DNA from: Trileptium ribeirensis
Lineage: Eukaryota > Nematoda > Enoplea > Enoplida > Thoracostomopsidae
Direction: 5' to 3'
NCBI GenBank assembly: GCA_030248225.1
Contig: JASANE010009783.1
Span: 46,518 to 110,517 of the forward strand
DNA: 64,000 nucleotides
Within the stretch, counting starts at the first letter, position 1. Each line of letters opens with the position of its first letter. Under the pieces are notes generated by a model. The model had not been told where the DNA came from. It saw only the letters and a list, made by a program, of their open reading frames with translations, and made no database searches. Of this stretch, positions 34,901-49,900 are shown piece by piece. Made by a program: the position numbers and the translations under genes.

Positions 34901-37900
34901 GTGGGTTTAACCCGCATAACAGTACTCTGGCCAAAAGTAAACCGTCCACTTTCTATTTTCTCTTGACCAGACACCAAGACGACACCCCTTGGGTTTGGGC
35001 AAGGCTGTATATGACAGGATATTATTAATTTAAATATAAAACAACAATACAATCAGAGTTAGGTTTGAAATTGTAAAAAACTGAACTCTATAGTAGTATA
35101 CACTGCCAACAACCATACGATCAGACAGACGAAATAGATTTATTCTATAATATTTATTATTTACGATATTGACTCATCAGCCGTAATGGCTCAATCCGGG
35201 TGAAAAAATATAACTTCGTTTGAGACCATGCTCGTCGTTTCCCCGTCTTTTCATGGACGGGACAGCCAGTCAGTCAGCGATAAACACTGGAGCAAACACT
35301 ATCGCCAGAAAGGTTATGACGGCCCGCGCTTACTTTCGGCCATATCAATGGTAAGCTTCCCGTCCTTTCCATTCCGCTCAGCCTGGACTAAGTGCCGGCG
35401 ACCATCGTTGTATGCTCCATCGGACAGTATTGCAACTGGACCAGAGCCAAGGTCGTAACGAAACACGACGTGCCCAGCCGACAGCTCGATCGACATATAA
35501 TCACGCTGAAACAGCAAGCGGAGACGCGAATGGAAAGCGCAATAATAAATTTCGTCTAAACCCCATTGTGAGTATAGGTTCATTTACGGTACAGCCCAAC
35601 ATTATGGAGTGTCGTCATACGAGGGATCGAACAGCCACCGAACAAAAACATAGAATTTCAAAATATTTTATTTTCCCACGAGGAAGTTGCGAGCGAGCAG
35701 CAGTCAATTGCGACGAATACTAGTCAGCAGCCATTCGCGTCTGAATGCCTATGCCTAAGACAGTGCTCCCACTGCATTTGATTCGATCCGATCCGATACG
35801 CCGAAACTACCTACCATATAAACGTAAATATGTATGTGCATCGATCATCCGATTGGGTCCGACAAAATTGTTAATGTCGTGTCGGATCAGATGCAGTGTT
35901 AACATGGCTAAAACATTAAGCATATTTTAGCGTCGTAGCGGTAGTGCAAACGTATTTCGATGAAGATTAGCGCTCGGATTAAATAGTAACAGTGTTTATA
36001 AATACCCCAAGATCTACATATAGTGTTTTCCACCGCTCCAGGAACTCTTAAATAAAATCTAGCATGAATATCTGAATATAAGCTAGTCTCCAGGAAAAAA
36101 TCCAGAAGGAAAAAAAATAGGAATTTCTTTAAAACCAGAGAATAAATAGTGTTGGGAATCGGGATTTTTTGAGTGAAGTTTGTTATTTTTGTAGGACATT
36201 TTGTTGACTATTTCCTAATTTCCGGCACTATAGGAAAGTAAAGCTGACCCCCGTTAACTGTGAGCCGATCCGAAATGATGAAGCAATTAAATAGGTATAC
36301 AATATTGTAGCGAGTTCCCTTAACTACGTTTACAAGGGTATTTCACGAATATCCGCGTACTAGTTATAGTGCCCATCAGAAATCTGATCTGGTTTTACGC
36401 GACGTTCGTCTCCGCGTCAGGTGACAGTCATTCCTGACAGATAACACTGCATGTATATACAAGGCCTAACTTACATTACACGCACATTCATACACCAAAA
36501 GCGAACATAACAACAACGTTGGTTTAATAAACGAAGGTTCGTTCAAAAGCGTTCGAAAAGTTGGTTCGCGTTGTTGTGTTCGTTTTTATTTGTATCCCCG
36601 ACTGTATAAAATTTATAATAAGTCTTTAAATCATCCTACTTCGTATCCAACAAAGAATAGCAAGCCTTCATTGGCATAGCTCGTAAACGAAAACGATATC
36701 ACTGCCTCTGTTCGTGGATCCCAATTGCTTCGTGGGATCATCATAAATCCCTCGCCATTGAAATTCAGTCCTAAACAGCACAGTTGTTTCCAACTATATT
36801 AATAAATGTAAAGTTGGGCTGTAATACAGCAAACTAGCAACAACGTTCGAACAGTGGAATTCAGCGACTTTTGAATGAAGAAAATGATAGCGCTAACTTA
36901 AATGTCGAAACCATAGTTTGGTTTGTATGTTTAACTGAATCAATGCATACTGTTGAAAAAATTACACAACCTCAAGAAAATTAACACAAAACTTTCCACA
37001 CCTCTCATATATATTTGCTTGAATCATAGCAGTGGGTGGTTAAAGCTGACATGTGTACAGGCAGGAGAGATCAATTCAAATGCTTTAAATCTTGACAATC
37101 ATTTGGCAACGTTAAATTTCATATGCGTGTATTCTGAACATCATACCCTAAGTGTAAGGCCACATAGGCTGTCTATCACTAGAGGTTCTGTAACTTATTG
37201 AAACGGAGCGAGCGAAGCGATCGGACTTTCCACTGAGGGCGTTAGGGGGAAAATCGTGAAAATTTCTTTTTGTCTGTTTCTGTCCGCATAACTCAACTTC
37301 TTGTAGTTGGATTTCGATAAATTTATTATTCGATAGCAACAGAGACGACCATGTGCCCTTTAGTTGAACGCGAACAGCTCCTACACCATCTTCGGGGTCA
37401 AAATTGCCAAAAACAGGTTTTAAGGTTTCTTTGCCGAATTTGGTCATACGGGCACCAGTCTTGCGCAGTCCACATCTCGCGACACAGGCTTCGCATCGAA
37501 AAACTGAGACAACCACTACAAAATTAGCTTATCGAGATCTACAACATTGCTGACCACGACTTTTTTGTGAAACCACTTTCTGAGCCGCTGTGGGACTGAA
37601 TATAATAACTCGCCGAATACATCGAACACAAAGACTGTTACAAGTGATTACACAAAATAACCACATGATGAAAGCACGTTCGCCCCGTTTCAGCACGCGT
37701 GCGAGCTACTGTATAACATAATTATTGTGCAATGATTTTGTATATGGCGTATATTTGAATGATACACACAGCATGGAAGAATTTTCCACACCGGTAGAAA
37801 TTTTTACACGGACCCGACTTTCAAAATAAAAACTCAATTCGAAATATTTTGACATAAAAATGATTGATTTTAACAGTGCCATAATAATCGTACTAGTGTG

Positions 37901-40900
37901 TTTAAAAAAGTTCAATTCATTGCTTGTTAAACCAAATCCAATATAAAAACAAACAAAAGATATTGCAACGAGGCAGCCAACATACCGAAATACAAGACGA
38001 AGCAAATGTCCCCCACCAAAATGAAACGCAGAAGCTATATTTGCCTCACTCCAAACGAAACGTAGGGGGGGGCAGGCAGATAAACCTCCATGAAATGCAG
38101 TGCTGAACAGACCGAGGCTTAAATTATATAAACTGTCCCGTCCCATACGGAAGAGCAAAATATTACTCAGTGAAGAACTTTTATCCTAAAAATATAATAA
38201 TCCAAATAGCAAATAATAATATTATCATTAAACTTGAATATTACATTGCTACTCTTTTCAGACAATAATCGGAAATCAATGGAAGCACAGAACATCTTCC
38301 ACGGTCGGACCACTTACAGTCAAGGCCAGAATAAAGTGCAAAATAATCGATCGAAATTTCGATTAAACGAAATCTCGATCGTCTGAGATTTTGGCGCAGT
38401 TTGATAAATTTCAAAATTGTAAAATTCCTATTATTTTCGATTAAACGAAATTTCGATCCAATGCCATTAAGCGAAATTTCGATTGTGCTGTGACTATAGC
38501 TGCAATGTGAGTATTGGATCGCGGACCAGAATAGAGAAATTAATGAATGCAATTTTTACTATCTATGTATATACCTCCACCAGGGACTTCGGCTCTCAGC
38601 TGATCGCGAACTGAATGACCGTAGGCTGCAACGCGGCCGTCCATTTCAAAATTCCACAAACCGACCGGTACGCCGTGGAATTCAACCGATTCCAATACTC
38701 CCCAAAAGCCTCGCTCACGGATTGCAGCCGGCAACTACAACAGTATAATAGTAAGTTGCTAATAGAATCGGCATTTAGACACACCTTTTTACAAATCCAA
38801 TAAGTTCACGTTATTTCAATAATCATCAACAAAATAGGTTGGTCGGTAGAATTTCATTTTAAGTAAAATTTAAGCAATTAAATTAATTGCTAAAAGAATC
38901 GGCATTTAGACACACCTTTTTACAAATCCAATAAGTTCACGTTATTTCAATAATCAGCAACAAAATAGGTTGGTCGGTAGAATTTCATTTTAAGTAAAAT
39001 TTAAGAAATTAAATTAATTGCTAAAAGAATCGGCATTTAGACACACCTTTTTACAAATCCAATAAGTTCACGTTATTTCAATAATCATCAACAAAATAGG
39101 TTGGTCGGTAGAATTTCATTTTAAGTAAAATTTAAGCAATTAAATTGCTAAAGCACGGATTTTTAAAGCCTACGTCATCAAATCTACAAACCAGACGACA
39201 ATGAAACAGTCAGGAACAGGTTAACAAAAGGATTATTCTACTTGCATAGCAATAAACGTATTTTTGAGCAAAAAGTTTTCAAGGTTTCCCTCCAAGAATC
39301 CTCAATAGCGTACAGCGTTCAACACGTATTATACCTGGCCTCCTTAAAGCATCAAATATTACTCGGAATTTTAGGGTCTAATAATTATCGCATTTTATTT
39401 TGTTTTCCGTGCTTTTACAACACGTATGTCGTTGTTTCGAACTGAAAATGTGTTTTACTTAATCAGACTGCGCGGCATTTTACTCATCATTTTATCATAA
39501 ATAGCTGAAATAAAAGCATGTAGTACTATTTTTACGATTATTTTTGATACACCTCAAAATACGTCGGGGGAGGAGGTGCAGAGTTCCGACCTGGGGAAAC
39601 TCAAGTTCCTTGGGCTTACGATCAATGAAGGAAGCCATCGAAATCTTGCGTTGACTGAGGGCTAGTGGAGACGCTCGAACATCAGTGCACCCATTACTCC
39701 CGCGCTATATAAAATCTACCTTACAATAATTGGTATATAATCAATTTCAATGTAGTATCGTTACAATAAATAAGCCAGGAAAAAACAAAACTTCGCTGTT
39801 AATAAAATGCAACTAAAAACTATTTTCTCCAATGGTTATAGATAGATAAAACAAATGTAATAGAAAAATTTACGGCGCACCTTAGCATTCCTCGGAGCAC
39901 CAGCTAAGTAAAACGTGCTCGTCTTTTCGTGAAGATTGAACACGGATGCCGTCCCTTGGGAAGCGCCACGTGCAGTACCCGGCTGAGCGCCTTCAGTCTC
40001 AATTGTAAGCACGCCCGATTTGCCTGTTCGCTCGATCACAGCGCGATGCCAACGACCGTCGTTTAGCTGTCTGAAGCATACACATTAGTTGAGCGACAAC
40101 GACAATAAAGTAAAAATGCGTAGTGTCCTCTTGATACACCGAGTGAAAAGAAAGGTTAATACAAAATTCCACACTTAATCCGTGGATTTTCAAATTATTA
40201 CTGCCAAAACAATCTCACAGAGCCGTAATACAATATTGTGTATAAAAGATCTCTCGGGAAACACCGCTTGAACACACGAAAACGGCAGTGCTATAATAGC
40301 AGAGTTGACGAATTGCTACGGTGTGTGAAAATTTCAGGAATTCGCCACCGACGCAGTCAAGTCATGGCTAAATTCTCAAATTATACGTAATACTTGCCTT
40401 TGTGAGAAAAAACTGATATAATTTATCGCTCGCCAATGGATTGATACTTTTTTGTTGGGGACACAGAAGAGAATGATGATGTGATCTGATCCTGGGTTTC
40501 ACTAAATATGACGTCTGAGTCTAAAACCACGATATGAATAGCTGTTGCTCTTGCTACAGCAGACGGACCAGTGAATATGGTTTATTCGGTCGACTAGCCA
40601 TATTCTCGATCACGTTAACCGCGAAATGCACTTACACTCGATTGCGTATAACAGCGGGTCCACTGCCAAAATCGTATCTCAAAACTGCTTGCCATCCTTC
40701 AAGCGTAAGCGCCATGTAGTCCTCGGAAGGAATAAGATTAGTACGTCGGGTACCAATTTCGTTGCCCAGCCATAACAGCAGTCCTAGAAACGAAAAACAA
40801 GTTTCCAAATCTTCTTCCGCTGCATTCAGCACCACGTCAATATTGAGAACGCACAACATATTATATCAAGTAATAGATAAAATAATGCATGAACGCAGAC

Positions 40901-43900
40901 ACAGCCAGAAGCGACAACTATTAGTTTGTCTTTGGTTTGTTTACGGCGGGGGTGCCCCCCACTTTTCAAATCTCCCATGTCCGTCCCCCCACTCGCCCGA
41001 AGCCAACATGTTCAACTAAATCCAAAAAAAATTTTAAGTCTGAAAATTTATGTTTTTATTTGCAAATTGTTTTTAAACATTAATTACCACTATTTTTATA
41101 ATGCTAAGACATCGTTGTATAGCTTGGAAATAATTTCACGGCACTAAAACTACATGTAAATATGGGAATATTTAGTATTTTTACGCGAAACTTATCCCAC
41201 ACACATTCCCCTCGAGAATGAACATGAGATCCCACGAAATTCTCCCTGTGGACAGGCCAGTGTCTAGACAGTACTTTTTCAACATGACACTGGCGACAGC
41301 GGATATAACAGTTCTAACTAAACTGAAGTTGCCAAGTGAGAGCATTACCCGCATATATAGTGAATTATTCCTTACAGAATAACCAGGTTTTCCTTATATT
41401 CTCAGACGGAAAAGTTTCAGGAATCTGGGAGCAAGAAGAACATTACAACGGTGAGTAACATCGGAATTAGCATTATTGGTGAGAATAAACTACTGACAGA
41501 ACCCGGTGCAGCTGAACCATATTCAAATAAGATTTTTCTACCATTACACTTCATGAGCTTAGCATACATATCCGTTTATGATGAAGAAGTCTTGTTATCG
41601 TAATTCCTAGAATTATGCGGGTAAGCCAAACAACAGTCACGAACAAAAAGTGCACAAAAGACAGCCGCAAACGGATGAAATGACATCCGTCCGCGTCCAG
41701 GCGAAATGACGGCCGTTCACGTCTTCGTCCGTCTCCTTCTGCACTTACTTTTGTCCGTGACTGTATCTAATTTCAGGCTCGTCTTTTTTACTTTATACGC
41801 TTCAGAGGGGTATCCATGTACAATGTAAGCACACATGAATTCGACGCCGTCCACTTCCAACCCACATGTGAACTGCTCATTATTGGTCTCCGTTTTCGAC
41901 CCCACGCCCTCAGGAAGTATTTACAGCTTGAAAAGGGCTTCCCATGTGGCCAAGTCAAAAGTTTCCAACTCGATCGGTTAGTTGATTTTCAAAAAATCAT
42001 TGACGCAGAAAGCAACTTCATATCCCAGATCAATGTAAGACAATATATGCATTGCGAAAACGACTGAGGTTAACATTAAAAATATTTGGCTGTCATGCGC
42101 TGCGCTTTCAAATCATTTTCGCATTTCACCGAAAAGCGTAAAAACGGCAGTTTAGTAACGTAGCTTCAACAAAGAATGATAAAAGCTTCCAAATTAACAA
42201 AACTTGACTTACCATCTGGTGCTTTGGCTTTGAAATAAAGCGAAATGTGTGTGTAAGCTGCCGATCGTTCGATTCGTGACGGCTTCTTTACTTTAAGACT
42301 TCCATCACCGCGTGTTTCAACGCCAATTTTGATCTAAAAATATATACATAATACATCCAGATTGTAGTTGAAGTTGAAAAAAATCAAACCTAAAATGTGG
42401 GGAATTTTTGAAACGGAAAGAGTGAAATGAGTGGCGTTTCCACTCATTTCAGGCAATTCATCTTCCACTTAATGAATATAATTAATTTCGATAATATTAC
42501 GTTCGCTAGCAAAAGTGATGACGATGTGCCCTTTAGTTGAACGCATAAAGCTCCGACCAACTCTTCCGGGTCAAAAATGACTTATATACAAAACCACGCT
42601 AGCTCCGTTTTAACATCATATGCGAGATATTAGTTTAGAAACTATGTTGTTGCGATTAGTTGATAGAAACAACTTGACCGATCAAACACAAACTCTGGCC
42701 AAAATATACGTACCTAAATCTATGTTACGTTTTGCAACCCTTAGAACTGTCCCCCCTCCCAAACAATTTCATCAGTCATATAAAAATTTTATGTAAATCC
42801 CAAGTTTTCCAGGTCCAATAAGTTAGTTGAAATCTGATCAACATCATATATTTCGTCGAAAATCTATGACACCAACTTTTCGAGTACTTTCTGCCTCAAT
42901 ATTTTTCATACTTATGTGGAATTACTTGCTATTGCGACAAAAATTTCTCGTAACCCAGTTCTATCTTTGATTTTGCTCTATGGGTCGTTAAATATTGAAT
43001 AGTCACGCTTAGAAATAAACGCAATTTTTGCGCTAATAGCAACTGAACAGCTGTTAATTTTTTGCTAACGATTCGCATAAATTCTGTTTATATTTCTGAG
43101 CGTGACTGTAAGCTAAACAACAATTCAACAGTGGAAAGCAAAGTAACTTGTAAAATTAACAAGGGCTAACAGGGGCTCGTGAAAATTGTAAAAAAACAAT
43201 AAAGTATGACCTCTTAACCCAAGTGCGATGCATCTGAACTTCAGTCGTTAAAATATTTGGTTTCGAATACTGCATCTGTCAAAAGCTGCTGTAAGCTTTT
43301 TTACTTAAATTTTATCAAATTTTACTCAAATGTACTACATTTCCATGCAGTTTTGTTGCCGTGCATGCATTTTTAAGCTATTAAACGATGTCTTAGCATT
43401 ACAAATTGATTTCATTGAATATTGGGGGTTTGGATTGAGTGGAGGCGGGCATGGGGGATTTCAAAACTGGGGTTCCCGTTCCCCCCTGTGGAGAGGTCAG
43501 CATTTTGGCTCAATCATGCAATGAAAATAATTGCAGCACACTAGGTGCAGCTGTGTAGAAGGTAAATTTCTCTACAAAAAAACGAGACCAATAGCACCCA
43601 TATAACTCGAGTAAATGCAGAGAAGTGGCCGTTTTGTATATGTTATGGTCTCATGGGTTCATTAAAAATCCACTTTGACCCAACCCTCCAGCATAAATAA
43701 TGACAATGACAGCGCATCGTTTGTAATATTATATAGAAGATAACTTGCTCTCTAAATTAAGCCTAATAACATCCCTATAGCTCAAGTGGTTATGATTGCA
43801 GGTTTCCTGTATTATGGGTCTCAAGGGCCTATTTCAAAACCTCTTTACACAAAATCCTACATCCTAAAAAGTCACGTAGCAAATCATAATATATAGTCTT

Positions 43901-46900
43901 TAGAGACATTCCGCTGTACAAAATGATCCTAATTTAGCCCAGATAACTGTACCGATTGCCAAGATTCAAACCATAACATGTTTTGTCCGACCGTTTTTGG
44001 CCCGACCCGAGCGCATTCGGCCCAGTTTGACGGTCGAATGGGTTAAATCTGCTTTTGTGTCAAATAAATGGGACAATTAGAGATTTTTTACTTTCAGCTG
44101 AGGTATCGCCCAAGTGAATCCCAGAATCCGAAGCTGAGCTATTCGTGTCGCACAAGAACGCAGAAAGGAACACCGTCAAAGTTTACCAATCTGGCCAACG
44201 AGAATTCTTAGCTAGGCTCGTTTCACTCACTACACTCAGAATTCAATGACTTACTCTATTGGCAATATCCCGAGCGAGATCCACTTTCCGTCGTAAATCC
44301 GACAGCCTCGATTCTACTTTATCCCATGTCGGCTGCTGGGCAACTGCTTTTTCTTTCGCTGTCGTACAATTGTGAATTACGACCGGAATTAGGCTTTTCA
44401 GTTTTTGAATCTACAATGTTTAGTCAAGATTCTACTATAAGCTATTGCGAATGAGTTTGTGGCTTTACAGATTATTATACAGGTGCCGTCAAAAATAGGT
44501 GTGCTTTCAGATAAGAACACAGCACCCAACGGAGGAACAAAAAGGCGGACCCAACTTTGTGGTCCTCTGACCACCTATTTGCACTTAATTTTTGTCCACT
44601 CTGACCGCCTTTTTGCACTTAATTTTTGTCCACTCTGACCGCCTTTTTGCACTTAATTTTTGTCCACTCTGATCGCCTTTTTGCACTTAAATTTTGTCCA
44701 CTCTGACAACCTTTTTCCACTTAATTTTCCTCCACTCTGAGCGACTTTTTGCGCACTCGGACCGCCTTTTTGCACTTAATTTTTCTCCACTCTGACCACC
44801 GATTTGTACCTAATTTTTCATTATTTTCTTAATATTGAGCGTACAGACCAATCGGGTGCAAATTTCCGGACCCAGCCCAACCCGATTGCAGTCTATCAAT
44901 GTGCACATTCTATATTTACAGCATAAAGTCTCCAAACAAAAACAATAAAAGACATTTAGAATGACAATATAAATTAATCAAACGCTCATAACTCGGAAAC
45001 TATGGCTTCGCGTTTCGGCATATTTTGCGCTGAACTTATACTTGTAGCACACGTATTTCCCGAAGCATTCTCATATATCACAGCAGGGTTCCCTAAAGCT
45101 TACGTTGAGATTGTGCACAAGTTATACTGCACGCAGATAAAGCATTATTCGCAACGAGACTAACTGAGTCCATTGCTGGACCCAGCGACCAGAGTCGGCT
45201 GTATGAGAAGACCCAACCCGACTGCAGTCTCTAAAGTAATTGTAAATTTTGTTGTATTTCCAGGTCTCCAACCAGGAGAGTAGTTTTGCTTCGTGAAATC
45301 TTAGCAACTTTATCTAAAGCTATATTGCTCTAACCCTCACCCTTACACTGTTCTCAGCAAGAACAGTGAATAATACAGTCATCGACAAAAATACGAGCAT
45401 AAAATAACGAACGTAGTTAATTATTAACACTCGATCACAAATAAGAACGCGCGTTTGCGTTTAGCTCATTTTTATGTAATTATTTCACAGAATTACCAAA
45501 AACACGACACAAATTAATTGAATATTGACGACCGAAGTTACAAAACAACCTTGAACGTAAATGATAAAAGTTGTACGTTTTTAAAGAAACATAAATGTGG
45601 AGCAAAATTTGTAGTTCTTTGAGCGCAGTGTCCAAATGTAGAAACAATGACATAAAAACAATGTCAGAGATCTTAGGCGGTAGCCGAGGCCCCAGGAGGA
45701 GGGGCGGTCATCGGCCTTCGGCCTACCAGGCGCGGTCAGCCAGACGGTGGCATCTTCGACGCCAGGGGCGTGGTGTTGGGCCACCTGCCAAGAATGATCA
45801 AAGCCTCAAGAAAAACCTACTACCCCTATGACAGAAAAAAGATATGACTACGTCATAGCGCTATTGCAAATGTCACAGGCCTCTTCAACGTTTCATCATA
45901 GACTCACTGCCAGAAAATAGTGTGGGAGTCCGTGAACAACACACCGCGTACGTACAAAAATCGAATGACATTTGTCTTTTCCATGATGAGGATTGTCACT
46001 CACCAGGTTTAACAAGCGAACTCTAACTCTAAAACACGTTTCATTCGAAAAAATTGCACTTGTTCGAAGCTGTATCCTATTATTACTGTCGTTCAACGAG
46101 ATCGTTAAAATCACATAGTTCTTCGTGGTATGCACACATTTGTATGTCAACGATACATTTAACCCTTTTTATGCATTTGCTCGCCACAGAACAGTGCGAT
46201 GAATCATCGATTGAAATACGCGTTAAACCGAGTTGGTAAGTTTTAAAGCTAAGCATACCAGATTCTGTCGATATCAGAAAAAATCTACACGAATCGATTT
46301 GATTGAACATTAGAATCGACCGAAGCGACACTCCCGTTATAGTTTACTAATCAGTAGCATTGCTTAACATCCATCTCAAATAATAAATTATTACTCACCT
46401 GCTCACCGGTTCCCTTCATAATCCGACTAACCATCGACGCCTCAGACGCTCGTTGGGCAGATCGATTCTCTAAATCCGGCAACCTGTCGACGATTTCGTG
46501 CGCACGCTTCGACATTTGCTTCGCCGTCTCCAAAACAGCTTTCGCGTCGAGCAGTTGGGCTGCGGTAGATTGATCGAAATCGGCTAAAACAGCAACATCG
46601 CTTTGATTATTAATAAACTCTAACCGCGGTTTACCAAACAATTCGTATACACTGAAGGAAAGAAAATTTAGAGATTACGGGGACAAAAATACCACAAAGT
46701 ATGGGTTCTGTTCTCGGGAGCTAGCAAAAATGTGTCCTGGCTTCCTCAAGTAGGTGGAGAGGACCACAGGTATTTCAACTTCAGCCAGTTTATGCCCACA
46801 GACAAATTTTGGCCTTTCCCGGTTCATGCCACAGGCTTTCCTGCACCACTAAGGATTACTCAATTTTTGTCTGATGTGGTAAAAAATCATTGGTCAGAAC

Positions 46901-49900
46901 TGCTAATTTTGGCGGCGTCTATTTGTGGACGTTTTGGTGTGACACGCATAACTCAACATCTGATAGGCAGATCCGGTTGCCCGACAGCTCATTCGAAACT
47001 TAGAAATCTCGTTATGTGTCGTTTAAAAACCGATTCCCAATCCTTCCACCGCAAAAGACGGTGCCGAACATATCCCAATAGATGGGCTCAGTTTAGGATC
47101 CCTTTAGACCCAAATCCTACATTCTTTGGACCCAAATCATTATGTACAGTTATACAAGGCCTATATGTCTGCAAAATAATAATGCGACATTTTGGCCGCT
47201 TCGGAACCCGACCACAGCTTTTTGGTCCGTTTTTTCCGATTTCGACTATTTATAATAAAAAAACCCAACCAAAATGAAGCGTAACTACGTATTTGTAGTA
47301 GGTGAATGGTAAATATGCAATAAAAACGATAAAGCGTAAACCCTCACCAGCAAAGCGTGAACCCCAAGAAACCCCTCCAATTCTATTACGACCACAAAAA
47401 TTTCGTTTTGATCACCACCATTCTCGTTTTCCCCATTTTGCCAATTTCCCTCAACGTTCCCTTTTGTTTGGGATCTGAAGCGAGCTCTAGTCCCAGATGG
47501 CGACCCCCCCGCTTTGTGAAGTATAAGTAAGTGCAGATCTCGTTCCGTAGTAACTCTGTCATCCATTTGACCAGGTCGACGTCAATGCTCAACAAAAAGG
47601 CGCAGTATAATTTATGTCACAAAACCTTGTTTCAAAATGTCTGGAAGCAATAAGAATGATAGATAAAATTTCTTGCCCGGCAACAAACTTAAAGTGGAAT
47701 TTTATATAGTCCGTTATACTACTAAACGATCATATTCAAAGTGACGTGTCATGTACTATAATAACCAGTAGTTAAAAATCAACATTCCCGAGAAATGTAC
47801 CAACTGAAGTGACAATAGTATGAATTTAACCCAAGTTTTCCAGTAAACCCCTAAGGAGAAATAGCATCAACAGTGGTCCTTAGCAGAATCCGCGGTAGTG
47901 AGATCTGACAGATAAGAAGCTCTTTCCAAGCATGTACAGATCGTTGGCAATCGTTAGGAAACGCCGTGCTTTGACCTTCTATACAACCGGTACTCAAACC
48001 CAGACAATTGAACAACAGGCCCAAATTAGTTGTAGCGACTTGGTCAGTAGCTCAAGGTCCAAATTTGGAACTAGAGATCTGGGATTTCTTTAGGCCCATA
48101 ATTCCAAAATGTCTGTAGGTCAGTTCAGGAGGGAAGAACTTTTTTGATACCAGAAATATTCCTCACGTTGTAATAGCATGATATATTGCGTAAAGCATAA
48201 CGTGATATTACTGCTTCATTAAAATAGTAATATGTATATAATGTACATATTAAAACACTATATGAGTGAGCTATAAGCTACAAAAGTTATATATGGAAAT
48301 ATATGGCTGAATAAATTCATGCGTAATAATCTCAGCGATTGAGGAGCTAATATCCAGGGGCTCGGTCGGCGTGTGCAGGCTATGGCTTGCCCCTTGTGCA
48401 AAAACCCTGAATAACCGAAACAATCATTCAAGCTAATTAAAATTTAAATAAAAGCAGTAACAGTTTGAATTCGTAGAGCTATAGGTGCAAAAACATAGGT
48501 TAAGGCCAACGCTGCGACGAAACTAAGCCGGAAGGAATGGCGCCGCATCAGCAGGATTAAGGAGCGAATATTTTTTATATAATTATACTGACTAATTAGA
48601 TTAAAATAGTTCAATCGAGCTATAAAATACACTACGCGGATAGGACAAAACCTCTAACAACCTACAATCGTGAGCTCAGTGAATTCCGGGACTAAATTTG
48701 GACGCTTACCAACTTTCAATTTCTCGGCGTCGTCTTGTATCGCATTCACGCGTGCGGTAATATTTGTAAGATTGTCGTTTGTCGCACTCAAGCGGCCAGT
48801 TACATCGTTCAGTGATCGCTGGAGATCGTTGACAACGACAGCGCGAACCGAAGTCGAGCGTCGGCCTAAAGCTGCCGACGTTTTCCGCGACGCGATTGCA
48901 TGATCCTTGATGCCATCACACTGAAAAACAAAGCAATATACATGTATATATACTTCAGAATAGGATTGTTTAAAACAATTTGTCAGTTTTGGCTCAACTA
49001 TGCGGCGACCGAGTCTTGTATATAGAATATACACATACAACTAGTAACACGTAAACGTGGGTGACGGAGGCATGGTGGTTAACAACGGCGTGAATAGTGC
49101 AATACAATACATCTATCAAGATGCAAGAATGACAATACATCTATCAAGTTGTACCCATCAATGAAATTTAGTCCAAATCGGCCGAGTCATTCAAAAGTTA
49201 TAACACACTTAATAATTTTTCATTCATTTTTAAGAGACTTTGCTTAATTTTAAGAGAATTTATAAAGGTAAGTAGATCACTCGTATACAGCCTTTTAGAA
49301 AACGTGAAGGGACATGTTATGTCAAAAAATGACCGAGATAGCACGAACGGTTGTCGAGATATGATGAACTTAGGTTTCCCTAAGTCAATTTTAAGAGAAT
49401 TAGCTTAATTTTTAAGGAAAGAGATTAAATACGTCAATCAGCTATATACAGCTGTTTAGAAAACGTGAAAATACATTTTATGTAAAAAAATCGCCGAAAT
49501 AGCACGAACGGTTGTCGAGATGCGGTGAAAAAGCTGAAAAAATGGCAAAAATCCCTAAGTTTGAGCAACATTTGCTTAATTTTGAGTACAAAGCAATTTT
49601 CGTAGAAAAAAGCGCTCAATGAAAGGGCACTCCGCAAGAGAATATGCAACACGAAGAAAAAAAAATTTCTAAAATCGGCCCAGGCGTTCAACCTGCAGAC
49701 CTGTCTGTGACAAACAAAAAAAAGTCACAGAGAAAATTGAAATTTTGCGTCTAGTATATTGATATATATAAAGTTAAATGTACGCCTCCGGCTGCGACTC
49801 GCCACCTTCGGTGGCTCGTCTTGCCTCCGTCAAAAATTGTGCATAACAGTATATTATGTGTAAATGAAGGTGTACTGGCATTTATGTAAACGTTTACTGG

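Noticed and set aside
41717..42067. Overlapping open frames on both strands
   Set aside because: Partly MITE (41632-41765) and partly unrecognised intronic DNA; the LG1 exons on either side join in phase without it.
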